Shown here: piece after piece, positions 19,261-31,230 of the stretch
Position numbering within the stretch: the first letter of the stretch is position 1
Layout: every line of letters starts with the position of its first letter
Assembly (NCBI GenBank): GCA_947579605.1
Contig: OX388319.1
Location: 21,155,447 to 21,219,446 of the forward strand
Direction: 5' to 3'
From: Athripsodes cinereus
Taxonomy: Eukaryota > Arthropoda > Insecta > Trichoptera > Leptoceridae
Length of the DNA: 64,000 bases
Translations under genes and position numbers: made by a program
The notes under the pieces: model-generated
The model's input: only the letters and a program-made list of their open reading frames with translations
What the model was told of the DNA's origin: nothing
Database searches by the model: none

Positions 19261-20049
19261 GAGTCGCACAAATTTCTAGAGACATATGTATAAGTATCAA
19301 CTTTTGCCATGTTATTACTACCATTAATGCACAATCACAGCATAACCGAACTTCATCACATTTCACCACAGAAATGAAATGATATTATAGACAAAAGCAA
19401 AAGTTTTCCACGAAAACGTTGGTATCATAATATAGTGCCCACGATGCATTGGTAATAAATGACGTCAGTAAACATTTATAAAAACAATAATACAAGCTTT
19501 CCTAGGAAACCATATCTCAAGGGAAGAGAAGATATTCAGAGAAACAAATATAAAGTGAGGGTGGGTATTCAGTGTGTGAGGTGAACAGTTGTTAATAATG
19601 CTAGTAAACTCTAGGTAGATGATCGAACACAAAACACTTAATTAAATTTAAAATGTCACTTGGAGGTGAGCTCCTACGGCCCCTTTCACCTCGCCACATA
19701 GATGACTATTTATCGATTTTTCGTCTCGTTATTCCATTATTATTATTTCAGCGGTTTACCACATTGGAGACCTGGCATTATTGCAAAATTTAATAACACC
19801 TAAACGACGGAGGAGCAGCGCGCCTAGAATAACAAACAATGTAAAGAACGATAACAAGTGGTAACATATTATTATATTAGGTATAATCTTAAGGACTGCG
19901 ATGGCTGAAGTCTATATCGACTATCCAGTTCTAGAGGCTTTTCGAATTTTTCAAAATCACGATTTTTGGCTTATACAAGTATAAATTGAAAAACAAGCAA
20001 AATTGTATTGTACAAAACCCTGATAAACAAAATTGTATTGTACAAAACC
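19261..20049. other. No feature seen
   Basis: AT-rich sequence. A local duplication of ACAAAATTGTATTGTACAAA occurs near 19995-20050 at the edge of the next LINE fragment. Confidence 0.45.
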
Positions 20050-20499
20050 CTTATAAAGCCAGTCCTGATATAATATGCTTCTGAAACCTGGGTACTAACA
20101 AAAGCTCTAGAGAGATCCATTGCAGCATTTGAGAGAAAGATCCTCAGAACAATCTACGGTCCTGTGAGAGATCATAATGGTTGGCGTCGTCGATACAACA
20201 AAGAGCTTTATGACATGTATGGAGAGCCCGATGTGATCAGCTCCATCAAGGTGGGGCGCTTAAGGTGGGCTGGTCACATAATCAGAATGGACGACGATAG
20301 CCCTGTAAAACGCCTCACACTCCTCACACCACAAGGACGAAGAAGACCAGGAAGACTCAAACTGCGATGGATGGACTCTGTCAGCGCCGATGCATCCACA
20401 CTGCAAATAACTAACTGGAAGACAAAAGCAAAGGATAGACGAGAGTGGAAGAGACTACTAGATTCAGCCAAGGCCCACCCAGGGCTGTCGAGCTCATGA
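20050..20499 (+). pseudogene. LINE ORF2 C-terminal fragment
   Basis: A segment with YASETWVLTKALERSIAAFE is followed by the longer open frame at 20164-20499, with KVGRLRWAGHIIRMDDDSPV and GRRRPGRLKLRWMDS. It is the conserved C-terminal end of a non-LTR ORF2, ending at a TGA after 20496. At least one stop interrupts the upstream part. Confidence 0.78.
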
Positions 20500-20708
20500 T
20501 GATGATTAAGTAGATATAATTGATATTCTTTCAAGCCCACAAACAAAAAAAATCAATAATTTGAATCTTTTCCATTAAAAGCACAAATTTGTTTTGAGTT
20601 TTCGATAGACCGCCAAACTGCTTCAAAACTTTAACGTGACACACCCAAAAATATTTGAATTTCGAGTTGTTGGTTTATGACAAATAAATTATCGCTTCAA
20701 AGACAACT

Positions 20709-21037
20709 GCCCTGCTAAGTAAAAACACAGTAGGTATGTACACAGTAACACATTTATGTGTCAGAATCGCAGACCAAGTTTAAAATTACTTTTTTTGTGT
20801 GTATTTTTTTCAAGTATCAAAAAACAAACTTTCCACAATCGTCACAAATATCTATTGTAAATTAGCTTATTAAAAGGAAGCATATTTCAAAAATTATTGA
20901 ATATCTTAGATATTTGTGACGACTGTGGTATATCTTTTTAATACTTGAAAAAATACACACAAAAGGTAGTTTTAAACTTGGTTTGCGATTCTGACACATA
21001 TGTGTTTGGTAATTACTGTGTTTTTACTTAGCAGGGC
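20709..21037. mobile_element. Palindromic MITE, 329 bp
   Basis: The termini GCCCTGCTAAGTAAAAACAC and its inverse begin arms of roughly 150 bp that also share CAGAATCGCA and ACACAAAA-type blocks. The flanks AGACAACT (20701-20708) and AGACAGCT (21038-21045) match at seven of eight. An 8-bp duplication suggests hAT or a related group. No coding capacity. Confidence 0.8.
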
Positions 21038-21045
21038 AGACAGCT

Positions 21046-22596
21046 GGTGACGAATCATTCAAATTATAAAAAAAAAGAAAATTGCTTTCTGGCGTAGCGC
21101 AATTAAAAAGGACGTTGAAAAACTAACAAACTTAATATAAACTCTATTTCTTTAATTTACAAGAACTTTCTCTGGATAACAGTTTTCTTTCCTTTTTGAA
21201 AACCAGTTTCAATAAGAGGTGAGCTTTTAAAAGTAAGTGACAATTCTCTGGATAAGTAAAGGAATCGGAAATCTTGGAGTTTTCGATTTAACAAAAATAA
21301 AAATTCAGTTATATATATGCTCAAAGTATGAACGAGCTTCCAAACTTTTCCGAACGTTATGAAGTCAGATGATATTTGTACGAGTCTTGTAGATAGACAG
21401 ACATGGCGATTACAAATTAACAAAATTAACAAATACGTAAAAAACAATTGTACAAATTCCAAGAACTAAGTATTACACCATAATATGTAGTAGACAGAAA
21501 ATCTATTTTTAAATGGGTTTTGTAATTCATGCGACAGCAGCTTTGGAAAACGTTGTAATAGAAAAAATTCCGTAAGTTGGTCTTTAGTGAAAACATTAGC
21601 GGCAAGTAAGTTTTTTGTTATCAAATTAATAATTGATGGTACAATGGGACTGTACAATAGAATAAAACATACTGTAATTATAAACACTAATACTCATCAG
21701 AGTACTAGGAAAAGGGTAGTTATGGACAAAACCTACAAAAGATAGCATAGATATATAGTCACTTGTGATAAGTACTTTCTTTTTAAGTGGTGGCCGTGTA
21801 TTCAATCTATAAACAGTGTTCGCACGTTTGATACGTTAAAAAGTTTATTGCGTGGTGTTTTACCATATATTGAAAGCTCTTTTTTTAAAGTTCTTAGTTT
21901 AAAATACTGTATGTTGTTAACTGTCCACTGCCCAGCAATTAGAACAACTGTTAAGCTGGAAGTGGTATATTTTATTGAAATACAATAAAACAATATCAGT
22001 GACGTAACTAGACTTTTCATATTTGTCATGCTTCAAAAAAAATACTAGAGTCAATGGTATTATAAAGCGAATTACGGTACCTAAATAATTATAATATTAA
22101 GAACTACATTCACTCACGAATTAGTTACGTAAATTTATTAAATACTATATTATATCAACCTTCGACTATATAGCAAAACTTTTTCTCGTATTATCTAATA
22201 AATGGGGTATTATATAAACTTCATCGAAGTTATGAAAAAAATCAATGAAAATAATACTCGTAATTTACTAAAGATGACATCCTAAGAAATGTTCAGTAGA
22301 GTATATGACAAAGTCCCCAGTAGGAAAAACTATTAAAATGTTTAATAGTCTGGCTTAGAGAAATTGATATCTTTAACGTGACGTATGCAGAATTTATAAG
22401 GAAAATTGAGGATATATTGTAGTTGTGTTGTCGTCTGGATATCGTTTAAAGTTGTCTTTCGGGATCGCATCGGCCTTCAGCTGTAATGATCCTTGTAAAA
22501 ATAGGCTTGTTGTCAGTAATAATAATAATTTCGTTTTATTCATTGTAGGCTGATCTGAAACGCTGTTTTATCCGGTGAAGCATATAATATAGTGAG
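21046..22596. other. No gene; possible RT-LINE trace near 22300
   Basis: AT-rich sequence. Around 22295-22335 the plus strand reads SRVYDKVPSRK, which recalls the YDKVPR motif of LINE reverse transcriptases, but it is too degraded to assign. Nothing else is recognised. Confidence 0.35.
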
Positions 22597-23219
22597 TTAC
22601 AATCCATTGGATTGGTCTTCAACGAGTTTGAATTTTCTTCTCCGTTCCTCCCTATTTTCAGCTAGTCTCTTTAATTCTACGTATATTACAATCCATTGGA
22701 TTGGTCTTCAACGAGTTTGAATTTTCTTCTCCGTTCCTCCCTATTTTCAGCTAGTCTCTTTAATTCTACGTATATTACAATCCATTGGATTGGTCTGCAA
22801 AGAGTTTGTATTCTCTTCTCCATTCCTCCCTATTTTCAGCTAGTCTCTTTAATTCTACGTATATTACAATCCATTGGATTGGTCTGCAAAGAGTTTGTAT
22901 TCTCTTCTCCATTCCTCCCTATTTTCAGCTAGTCTCTTTAATTCTACGTATATTACAATCCATTGGATTGGTCTGCAAAGAGTTTGTATTCTCTTCTCCA
23001 TTCCTCCCTATTTTCTGCCAGTCTCTTTAATTCTACGTATATTACAATCCATTGGATTGGTCTGCAAAGAGTTTGTATTCTCTTCTCCATTCCTCCCTAT
23101 TTTCTGCTAGTCTCTTTAATTCTACGTATATTACAATCCATTGGATTGGTCTGCAAAGAGTTTGTATTCTCTTCTCCATTCCTCCCTATTTTCTGCTAGT
23201 CTCTTTAACTCTACGTCAG
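22597..23219. repeat. 89-bp tandem repeat, seven copies, derived from a LINE 3' end
   Basis: Seven head-to-tail units start at 22597 and every 89 bp after, each opening TTACAATCCATTGGATTGG. Units 1-2 share one variant (CAACGAGTTTGAATT), units 3-7 another (CAAAGAGTTTGTATT), and units 5-7 differ again near the end. The unit corresponds to the 3' terminus of the RT-LINE at 37621-38545, on the minus strand. Since 89 is not a multiple of three, the overlapping open frames are artefacts. Confidence 0.93.
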
Positions 23220-23709
23220 TGCCACAGTTCACGGTGAAGTAAGATTCAAGAATTTTTGCAGTCATGCATGCAATTGTAAAACCATGCGTTGGTATTGAAC
23301 ATTTATCAAAAGCAAGCTATTGAAGTGTTTTTTGCACACATGGAAAGTACTCCACTGGTTATTACTCTCAGTAGTCGAACTGTAGTAATGAAACGTTTGT
23401 TGCCCCGAGTTACGTTCAGTGACAAGCGCTAATAAAAACAACGACAGCGAGTCATAAAAAATAACAACTGAAATAAAAAGAAAATGTTATTAACACAATA
23501 ATTAAAAACATTTCCTATATTGGGAAAGTATAAAAAATAATAAGGAACATAACCGCGTGTACTCCATGATAATTTATTATCAAAACGATTATTTTGTGAG
23601 AAGTACTTACTGTACTGGGCTGTGTCAAAACTAAGGGTGTACAATCAACTCCCTAGAAGTTTTTAAATAATACAAATTAGGTACGCATAGTATTTTATAC
23701 ACAATTTCG

Positions 23710-23830
23710 GGTTAGTTGGAAGAAATCGGGCTCTGCGATAAATTCGCCCTCTGTATATTGGTTGTATGAATGTATTTTTGTGTAAATTTTGCTCTTAATC
23801 AATGTATAGTTAAGAATAAATAATTAAATA
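23710..23830 (+). repeat. LINE 3' end, plus strand
   Basis: GGGTTAGTTGGAAGAAATCG, then ATTCGCCCTCTGTATATTG and an AATAAATAATTAAATAAA tail. This is the 3' UTR family of 7237-8507 in plus orientation, cut short at its 5' side. Confidence 0.75.
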
Positions 23831-23844
23831 AACAATTATGGATA

Positions 23845-24309
23845 TGGAGTGGATGTTACATCAAGTATGTTAGATGTAGAACATCCGGAATAAGATACAC
23901 AGGATTTGAGGAATGTGAAGATGGAATGGTACTTACCCCGTCCTGTGATCGCCAATGTGTGAACTGTATTCCGTAGTTGCTGTGATTGGCTTTGGAGAGT
24001 CACTTTCACTTATTTTTGCTTTGTTGAATTATTAACGTATGAAAATGAAATGGATGAAAAACCGAATATGAATGAATAATATTCTATTTGTTTTATTCCG
24101 CCGTAAATAGATGTAGTTGTTGTGAACCGTGTTGCGACCGTATGTATACTGATGTTATGTAGGTACCATGGGATAGGTAATGAAAAATGTGACAATAATC
24201 GGAAAATATCATGGGACCTAGGGTGTAGGTAGGATTAGATTTTGGCCCTCTATTTCTCCAGTTACCTAACCATGCACATAATGAAATTAAATATTGATAA
24301 TATTTAACA
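23845..24309 (-). repeat. BEL/Pao 3' LTR
   Basis: 465 bp, same sequence as 31231-31695, followed outward by the target duplication GGATA. Confidence 0.92.
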
Positions 24310-24975
24310 TATTCCCCACCCCGAAAAGAAAAGAAACAATGAGACGGTTATCCGAACCGTGATGAACTGATCTGAACATCCTCAGCTGTGAAAGATGTCT
24401 CCGAATATGATACAAAATATCATAAAATACAAAAGAAAAAAATATATTGACAATCCGTTGGATGTGGTAATGCTTCCGAAGTGATTAAGAAGAGGTGATA
24501 CATATGTCGATATTCATAAATTTCCGAAATTGTAACGCTATCTTGATAAAGGATGCTTGTTACCGACCGTAAGTATGATTATTGATATGCAAAATATTTT
24601 GTCCGAATGGTATTATTCGTACAGAAGCTGTATTCCATCCGTATTGTAATTGTACGAAATTGCCAGGGTTGGATTTCCGTTGAGTTTGTAATTGACCGAA
24701 TTTGACCGAAAATTATACTAGGGGCGCTGTTGACCGAACCGTGAGAGTGGCCCCTAACATAAGTAGGAATGCATTCATGTAACGTTAATACCGAACCGTA
24801 GATGAGTTTACATGAATGTACCGTAACCGTAAAAACCGAATTTGTTGATTGTCCAAGAATGTATTTACCCGTGAAAAAATGTGTTTTTCCGAATATGTGT
24901 AAATTTACACGATTGTAGACTCGTACAACTATGAAAATTGACCGAATTTTGTACGAATCTATATTTATGTAGTTA
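24310..24975 (-). other. BEL/Pao untranslated region rich in CCGAA/CCGTA words
   Basis: The region between the pol stop and the 3' LTR has no frame. It is crowded with CCGAA, CCGTA and CCGTG words (about twenty in 650 bp), many as ACCGAACCGT or GACCGAA, in an otherwise AT-rich and CpG-poor context. Function unknown. Confidence 0.6.
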
Positions 24976-27288
24976 TTACAAAGGCAAAGGACAGATTTTC
25001 ACCACAGGTCGGGTGAGAATCCCCGTGGATGTCTTGATAGTTACCACCCGAGTCACTCCATCTAATCCCGGATGTAAATTTATTATTCTCGCCATCTTCC
25101 ACTTAAGAGGAGGCAGATTATCTTCCTTAACAATCACCAAATCTCCGACTTTTGGATTATTAATATCCTTTTGCCATTTCGGTCTTTGATTCAAACTATG
25201 CAGAAACTCTCTGGACCATCGTCTCCAGATGTGCTGTGAAAATCTCTGCACCATTTCCCAACGATTTCGATAATTTTCCGAGTCAGTATAGATTTCTGGT
25301 ATGTTTAACAGATGGTCCCCAACAATGAAATGTCCCGGAGTGAGAGCATTTAAATCATCTATATTATCCGTAATGCTCATTAAAGGCCGCGAGTTTAACA
25401 TCGCTTCCACCCTTGTTAGTACCGTGTAGAATTCTTCGAATGTAAGATGAGTTTCTCCGATCACCCGTTTGAGGTGATTTTTTATCGATTTGATATTACT
25501 TTCCCACAGGCCTCCCATATGAGGCGCTGCTGGCGGATTTCTATGGAAAACCATTCCGCGTTCACTTACATACTCATGCACCTCCTCTGAAGTTGATCCC
25601 TTCAAAAGAAACCTACGAACTTCCTTAATATGATTATCAGCCCCTACAAAGTTCGTCCCCCAATCCGAATATACGTCTGAACATAGGCCTCTCCGTGCTA
25701 CAAATCTGTCAAGTGCAGCTAAAAATCCATGTGTAGAAAGATCTGATACCATCTCCAAATGTACTGCCTTAGTCGACATGCATATGAATATACATAAATA
25801 AGATTTTTGTAATTTTGCGTTCCGTAGTTTAGAGGTTTTTGTGAGGAAAGGTCCAGCAAAATCACATCCCACCTTTAAGAACGCTCTTCCCGGATGCACT
25901 CTACACTCTGGTAGCGGTGCCATAAGTGGTTCTGTGATCTTAGGTCTGACACGAAAACATTGTATACATTTGTGAATCATCTGTCTTACCACACTCCGTC
26001 CAGATAAAATCCAAAATTGCTGGCGCAAAACAGATAATGTCAGATTAACGCCAGCATGCATACATTGTATATGAAAATGCGAGATAATTAAATGTGTCAA
26101 TGGATGATTCTTCGGAACAATAATTGGATGTTTAGCTCCGTAATCCAACTGTGCATAATGTAGCCTCCCACCAACTCTCAATATTCCATGTGGGTCCAGA
26201 AAGGGGCTGAGACGTCGAATACTTGTATTGTACAACTTACCCCTTTGAATGAGAGCAATATCTCGATGGAAAACAGTAGCTTGCACATTTTTGACTAATG
26301 CATATAACGCCATATTGCGTTCCGATGTAGAGATGAAACCTGAATATTTATTTCCTTTATTTCGAACATTATGTATAAAACGTTTACACAATGCAATTAC
26401 ACGCAAAAGCTTGGAAAATGAATTATATCTATTGAAGATATCCCACTCGTCCGTTTGATGTGAAATATGAAGAGAAGTTTCCACATGACTGACTACATGT
26501 TGTGATTCCACACATAAGGAATGTGGTTCCGATTGAGGCCATTCCGATTTTGATTTCTTCAACCACTCTGGACCCCACCAGAGAGCATGATTGACAAGTT
26601 CCTTAGGTAGTAAACCCCGAGAAGAAGCATCTGCAGGATTACGGTTTGAAGGTACATATTTCCATATATGTGTATCACACAATGAGTGAATTTGCGATAC
26701 CCGATTTCCCTCAAACATCTTCAGCTGATGAACTGGATTCTTAAGCCACGCCAATACCACTTGAGAGTCACACCATGCTGTAACGTCAAATTGTATAAAT
26801 CTCTCTAAAATATTTTGAATGTGATTCAATGCCCGTGCTAATAGAAGAGCTCCACATAATTCCAAGCGAGGAATAGTAAGTTTTTGTTTAATAGGAGCAA
26901 CCTTTGACTTTCCCATAAGCAGCCGTATTGTAACATTTCCATTGGCATCTTCCGATCTGAGGTAAACTGCAATGCCATATCCAAGTTGTGATGCGTCAGA
27001 GAATCCATGAAGTTCACAATGTACAACCTTATCCGAAGGTAACATTCTACGATCAATTCTAATTTTTCTAAGTTCCGAAAATTGACATACGTAGTTTTTC
27101 CATTTGCGTATGAGATCCTGTGGTAATGTGTCATCCCATTCCAATTTCAATAACCATATTTCTTGTATAATAACTTTAACAGCAAAAGTAACTGGTGTCA
27201 ACCATCCGCAAGGATCATAGATCCGAGCTATATGAGACAGAATAGTTCGTTTAGTGTATGTTGTGTTGAATTCCTGCATCTGATACTC
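24976..27288 (-). pseudogene. BEL/Pao RNase H and integrase part of Pol
   Basis: Starting at the LINE border it reads EFNTTYTKRTILSHIARIYD (the Pao connection domain), then an RNase H region (ELHGFSDASQLGYG, CDSQVVLAWLKN, NPADASSRG), and an integrase with an H-H-C-C finger (ending CIQCFRVR), catalytic D (GCDFAGPF), D (YSDWGTNFVGA) and E (GGLWESNIKSIKNHLKR), with a C-terminal GDLVIVKEDNLPP module. It is open over its whole length to the stop at 24976. Confidence 0.92.
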
Positions 27289-27582
27289 AAAATATTAGAC
27301 CTCTGCTACCTGCATAAAATATTGAATAATAATATCGACAGTTCATACTTACTAGGCGCATTACCATTTTCTTGTCCTTCGAGAAATAATCGTAGTCAGA
27401 ATCTTTTTTACGCAGAACAATCTAGGACAAATTATCACCTTAACTCATATATAAATAGGGCCTGCACAAGCTTCAACAGAAGTTGCGGAAGTAACCCTGA
27501 TCTGGATCCATTCATTACTACTTTAAATAAATTTAAAAATAACCTGAAGCAGATATCGGCTCTTGGATCTAGACGGTCGTAG
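27289..27582 (+). pseudogene. LINE ORF2 C-terminal fragment
   Basis: The frame reads KILDLCYLHKILNNNIDSSY, then ALPFSCPSRNNRSQNLFY, RTNYHLNSYINRACTSFNRS and stops at 27580-27582. The same motif order (LLNNEVDS, IPFNCPTRSTR, CTTNYVQNS) occurs in the LINE at 33767-34747, so both belong to one clade. Endonuclease and RT are absent by truncation. Confidence 0.75.
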
Positions 27583-28158
27583 CAATGTATAGTGTTGTAT
27601 TTTTGTGGGTACTGTGTATTGTATGTATATTGTTGTCCTTTTTTTTTTTTTTTTTAAAAGAAAGGCAGATTTTATTTAACAAAATAAATTATTGTCACCT
27701 GATGGTGGATGAGTAGGTACATTGCGCTGAGGTATTTAATTGTTTAATTGTTTGATTATTTATACTGTGGAACTGTGTATACTTAGTATGGCTGAGTGCT
27801 GTCGTATAGTGTAGATATAGTGTAGATATAGCTATAGGTATGCGATGATATAGTACAGTGTAGGTACATATAAATAGTATTGTGGTGTTGTTATTGTACT
27901 GAATATGCCTTATAATTATTCTTTATTCTTTCTTCCTTCTCTCTCTCTCACCTCCTATTAACTTATTTGTTATTTTTCTTCTCTTTCTTTCTTCCTTCTC
28001 TTCCCCACCTATTGTGTACTTACTTATATTGTTTTTTTTTTTTTTTGTACTACATAATAATGAATATATTTAAGATACTATAATTGGCGATGTAAATCAA
28101 ATATTGAACTTGTAAATTACTTATTCCTATTGTAAATGCTGTTGTATCTAAAAGAAAA

Positions 28159-28212
<54 letters not shown>
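27289..28212 (+). mobile_element. LINE, 5'-truncated, inserted in BEL/Pao pol
   Basis: The insertion runs opposite to BEL. It contains an ORF2 C-terminus, a 3' UTR of about 600 bp and a 3' tail with an uninterrupted run of 52 A (28161-28212) preceded by AAGAAAAAT. No clear target duplication. The long unbroken A run suggests a recent event or poor sequencing of a homopolymer. Confidence 0.85.
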
Positions 28213-28214
<2 letters not shown>

Positions 28215-29177
28215 ATCTCCTTGAGGAATCCATTGAATACCCAACACTCTAAATCCGTATGAATCATCATTGCCAAATAACTGAGGTTCTTCACAACACA
28301 CCGGTGATATGTTTGCTAGAAATTCTTCACTATTACTACACCACTTCCGTAAGTGAAAGCCCGCGCTTTCTAAAAGGTCCGTAAGTTCCGTTTTGAATTC
28401 CATGGCTTCATTAACCGATGAAGCCCCGCTGACTACATCGTCCACGTAGACATCATCTTGAAGAATCCTACTAGCGTGTGGATGAGTATTAAGACCGATT
28501 TTTGCCAATTCTAACAAACACCGAATTGCTAAAAATGGCGATGATGCCACTCCAAATGTGACTGTCGAAAGACGATAAACCTTGAGTTCCTCTTCAGGTG
28601 AATTCCTCCAAAAAAGACCCTGATAATTTCTGTCATCTGGATGAACAATAATCTGTCTGTACATTTGTTGTACATCCGCCGTGAAAACAACATTATGCAA
28701 TCGAAACTTGAAAATGATATCCGCTATGTTATTTTGTAATTTCGTTCCGCAATAGAGTACATCATTAAGAGATATTCCGCTATCTGACTTCATCGATGCA
28801 TCGAATACAACCCTCAATCGCGTGGTGGATGAGCTCTCCTTGACCACCCCATGATGAGAGAGAAAATATTTTATATCTGAAATCGGAACTTCCTCCATTT
28901 TTTTTAGGTTCATATACTCCTGAATAACTTCTGTATATTCCGCTTTCATAGACGGATTGCGCAATAATTTTCCTTCTAAGGCATAAAATCTTCTCAAGGC
29001 AAAAGATCTCGTCATTCCAAGTTCATTACAATTTTCCCGGAAAGGTAATCTGACAATGAATTTTCCATCCTCCGCTCTGCTCAGTGTGTTCACAAAGTTT
29101 TTCTCACACTTTTGATCTTCAGAATTTTCCGAATTTTCCAAAGGTAGTTCCTCGATTTTCCAAAACCTTTCCATCAT
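28213..29177 (-). pseudogene. BEL/Pao reverse transcriptase, N-terminal part, cut by a LINE
   Basis: The frame carries the start of Pao Pol (MERFWKIEELPLENSE), the RT motifs LRVVFDASMKSDSGISLNDV and FTADVQQMYRQI, and the active site DVYVDD, ending WIPQGDY at 28213, where the poly(A) tail of the nested LINE begins. The RT palm itself is complete. Confidence 0.9.
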
Positions 29178-30970
29178 ATCATTAATCGTAATACTATGAG
29201 AAAAACACGTTGAGTTTTCACTGCTGATATATCATATAATGCAGTTTTTCCCATAATGACCCATCCAAAAATCGTTGAATATGCATATGGCAGTCTTCGG
29301 TCAAAATTGATTCGTTTACCGTCTACTATTTCACTGTATATGTCTGCCCCGAGAATCATATCGATTGTCCGCGATGAATAAAACTCTGGATCCGCTAATG
29401 TGATATTAGTAAACTCCTTTAGAATATCTGATGAAAACGTATGAGTAGGTAAATTGCCAGTAACCGAATTAAGTATGTATGCATTTACGTCGAGTAAAGG
29501 TCCCTCCGCATACACGGGTTTTACACAACATATGACCTGTCCTCTTGTTTGTTGAGTATTTTGTCCCACTCCTGATACTGCAATATTTGATTTTCGACGC
29601 TTCAAATTTAAACGTTGCATACAGGTCTCCGTGATGATCGAACATTGGCTACCGGGATCGAGCAGAGCTCTGACAATGTGAAAATCACCCGCAACATCCT
29701 GTACATGAATCATAGCTGTAGCAAGAAATACCGTATTTGAACATCTATCCGATTTAACATGTGATGCACTGCATGAAACCGTATTCACGGTTTCTTCGTT
29801 ACGTGAAGAAGAAGAAGAAGATGAAAAATTTGACTCAGTCTGATGCAGCAAAGTGTGATGATTCTTTCCACATGTCCTACATTTATTCTTAGACCGACAT
29901 TTATTAACAAAATGAGCGCTCAAACAATTCCAACATAGCCTTTTATCCTTTACAAATTGTCTTCTCAATTTAATATTCATGTTAATAAATCGTTCGCAAG
30001 TATGTATGGGGTGATCCCCCTCGCAACATACACACACAGCAGACATAGCAGAAAAACACTTACGTTCTCGTAGATTCGCTCTGTCAAATCTTGACGAAGA
30101 AGAAGAAGAAACATTCACTGCATCCATAGCCTTGCATTCGTTCTCCAGAAACTCTAGCAACTGATTGAAGGTAGGTATTTCACATCCCGTATGTGAAATC
30201 TCAAACCGATTTCTCAATTCCGCCGATAATTTTTTTGAACAGATGTAGAACAAAATGAAAGACCAACCGTCGACATCAAACTCCATCGCCTTCAATGCAA
30301 ATACATTCTCCGACAATACATTCAAAAGTGGCCGAATCGATTTCCCAGGTTGTATCGATGGTGCAGATAGTAGGTAGTCCAAATGCGTTTCAGCGATTTT
30401 TCTCCTATTGTGATAACGCTTTTCAATCAAATTATACGCAACGTTGTAATTTGCATCCGACAATGTTAAGTGTTGTACTAACTTAAACGGCTCACCCTGT
30501 AAACATCCGACCAAATAATGCATCTTCTGAACTCCAGAGAGAGTGCCGTTTTTATGTACCAAACTTGCAAATATGTTGTGGAAACTCAGATATTCCGCCA
30601 TTTTCCCATCAAAAGAAGGTAACTTTATTTTCGGAATAGATAAATTGCTTGAAACCGTTTTACCTTCAGGTACATCCTTCATTTCATTTTTGATTTCACC
30701 GTATTGTTTAAACAAATGTTTTACCTCATACAATTTGGATTCATATTCTATGTACTCTTGAAGATGTACATCTTTGTCAAAACCGGCCTTTTTTGCTGCT
30801 TCAATTGAAACGTAATTTTTCAAAAAGTTTTCCCACAACATACTCAAGTCGTCGCATCGAACGAGAAATGAGTTTTTCGCAGTTTCATTTTGCAAAGACA
30901 CAGCCTTTCCCGATTCCAAAAGATTGTCTATCGAAATCTTTGCTAATCTATATTTAATTTCCTGAGACAT
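29174..30970 (-). CDS. BEL/Pao Gag and aspartic protease
   Basis: 598 residues from the first ATG after the leader. The Gag capsid-type region (about 110-300, with KLPSFDGKMAEYLSFHNIF) is followed by Cys/His knuckles (CVCCEGDHPIHTC near 338; CWNCLSAHFVNKC and CRTCGKNHHTLLH near 370-400) and a retropepsin domain with the active-site motif ALLDPGSQCSIIT near 463. The frame ends at a TGA that overlaps the ATG of the next frame as ATGA. The last ~10 residues look out of frame compared with the usual Pao polyprotein. Confidence 0.9.
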   Translation of the reverse strand: MSQEIKYRLAKISIDNLLESGKAVSLQNETAKNSFLVRCDDLSMLWENFLKNYVSIEAAKKAGFDKDVHLQEYIEYESKLYEVKHLFKQYGEIKNEMKDVPEGKTVSSNLSIPKIKLPSFDGKMAEYLSFHNIFASLVHKNGTLSGVQKMHYLVGCLQGEPFKLVQHLTLSDANYNVAYNLIEKRYHNRRKIAETHLDYLLSAPSIQPGKSIRPLLNVLSENVFALKAMEFDVDGWSFILFYICSKKLSAELRNRFEISHTGCEIPTFNQLLEFLENECKAMDAVNVSSSSSSRFDRANLRERKCFSAMSAVCVCCEGDHPIHTCERFINMNIKLRRQFVKDKRLCWNCLSAHFVNKCRSKNKCRTCGKNHHTLLHQTESNFSSSSSSSRNEETVNTVSCSASHVKSDRCSNTVFLATAMIHVQDVAGDFHIVRALLDPGSQCSIITETCMQRLNLKRRKSNIAVSGVGQNTQQTRGQVICCVKPVYAEGPLLDVNAYILNSVTGNLPTHTFSSDILKEFTNITLADPEFYSSRTIDMILGADIYSEIVDGKRINFDRRLPYAYSTIFGWVIMGKTALYDISAVKTQRVFLIVLRLMI

Positions 30971-31230
30971 CTTTCACCACACCGAAGTTGAATTGAAATT
31001 GAAACAAATGTAAGAAATAGAATGTTGTATGTATATTTGTACTATGTACCCGATATGTACTGTGTACCCAATATATGAATGAAATTGTTGCAATGATAAA
31101 TGCCCCTTATGAAAAAATACCCGTATTTAAGTTAACTTGTATTTATTCCCGAATGTGAGTATACCCCAAACAAAAATATGCTACTATAACCCCCCAAAAC
31201 CCAAATCTATTCGGTTCGAAGGCCAAAAAA

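Noticed and set aside
22597..23219. CRISPR array or repeat protein
   Set aside because: The 89-bp units are contiguous, with no spacers, and not a multiple of three; eukaryotic context and LINE origin explain it.
24938..25189. Plus-strand frame opposite BEL integrase
   Set aside because: Antisense shadow of the Pol C-terminus.
31205..31230. tRNA T-arm (GGTTCGAA) before the BEL LTR
   Set aside because: Too short for a tRNA. It may overlap the primer-binding region, but I could not match it to a tRNA 3' end.
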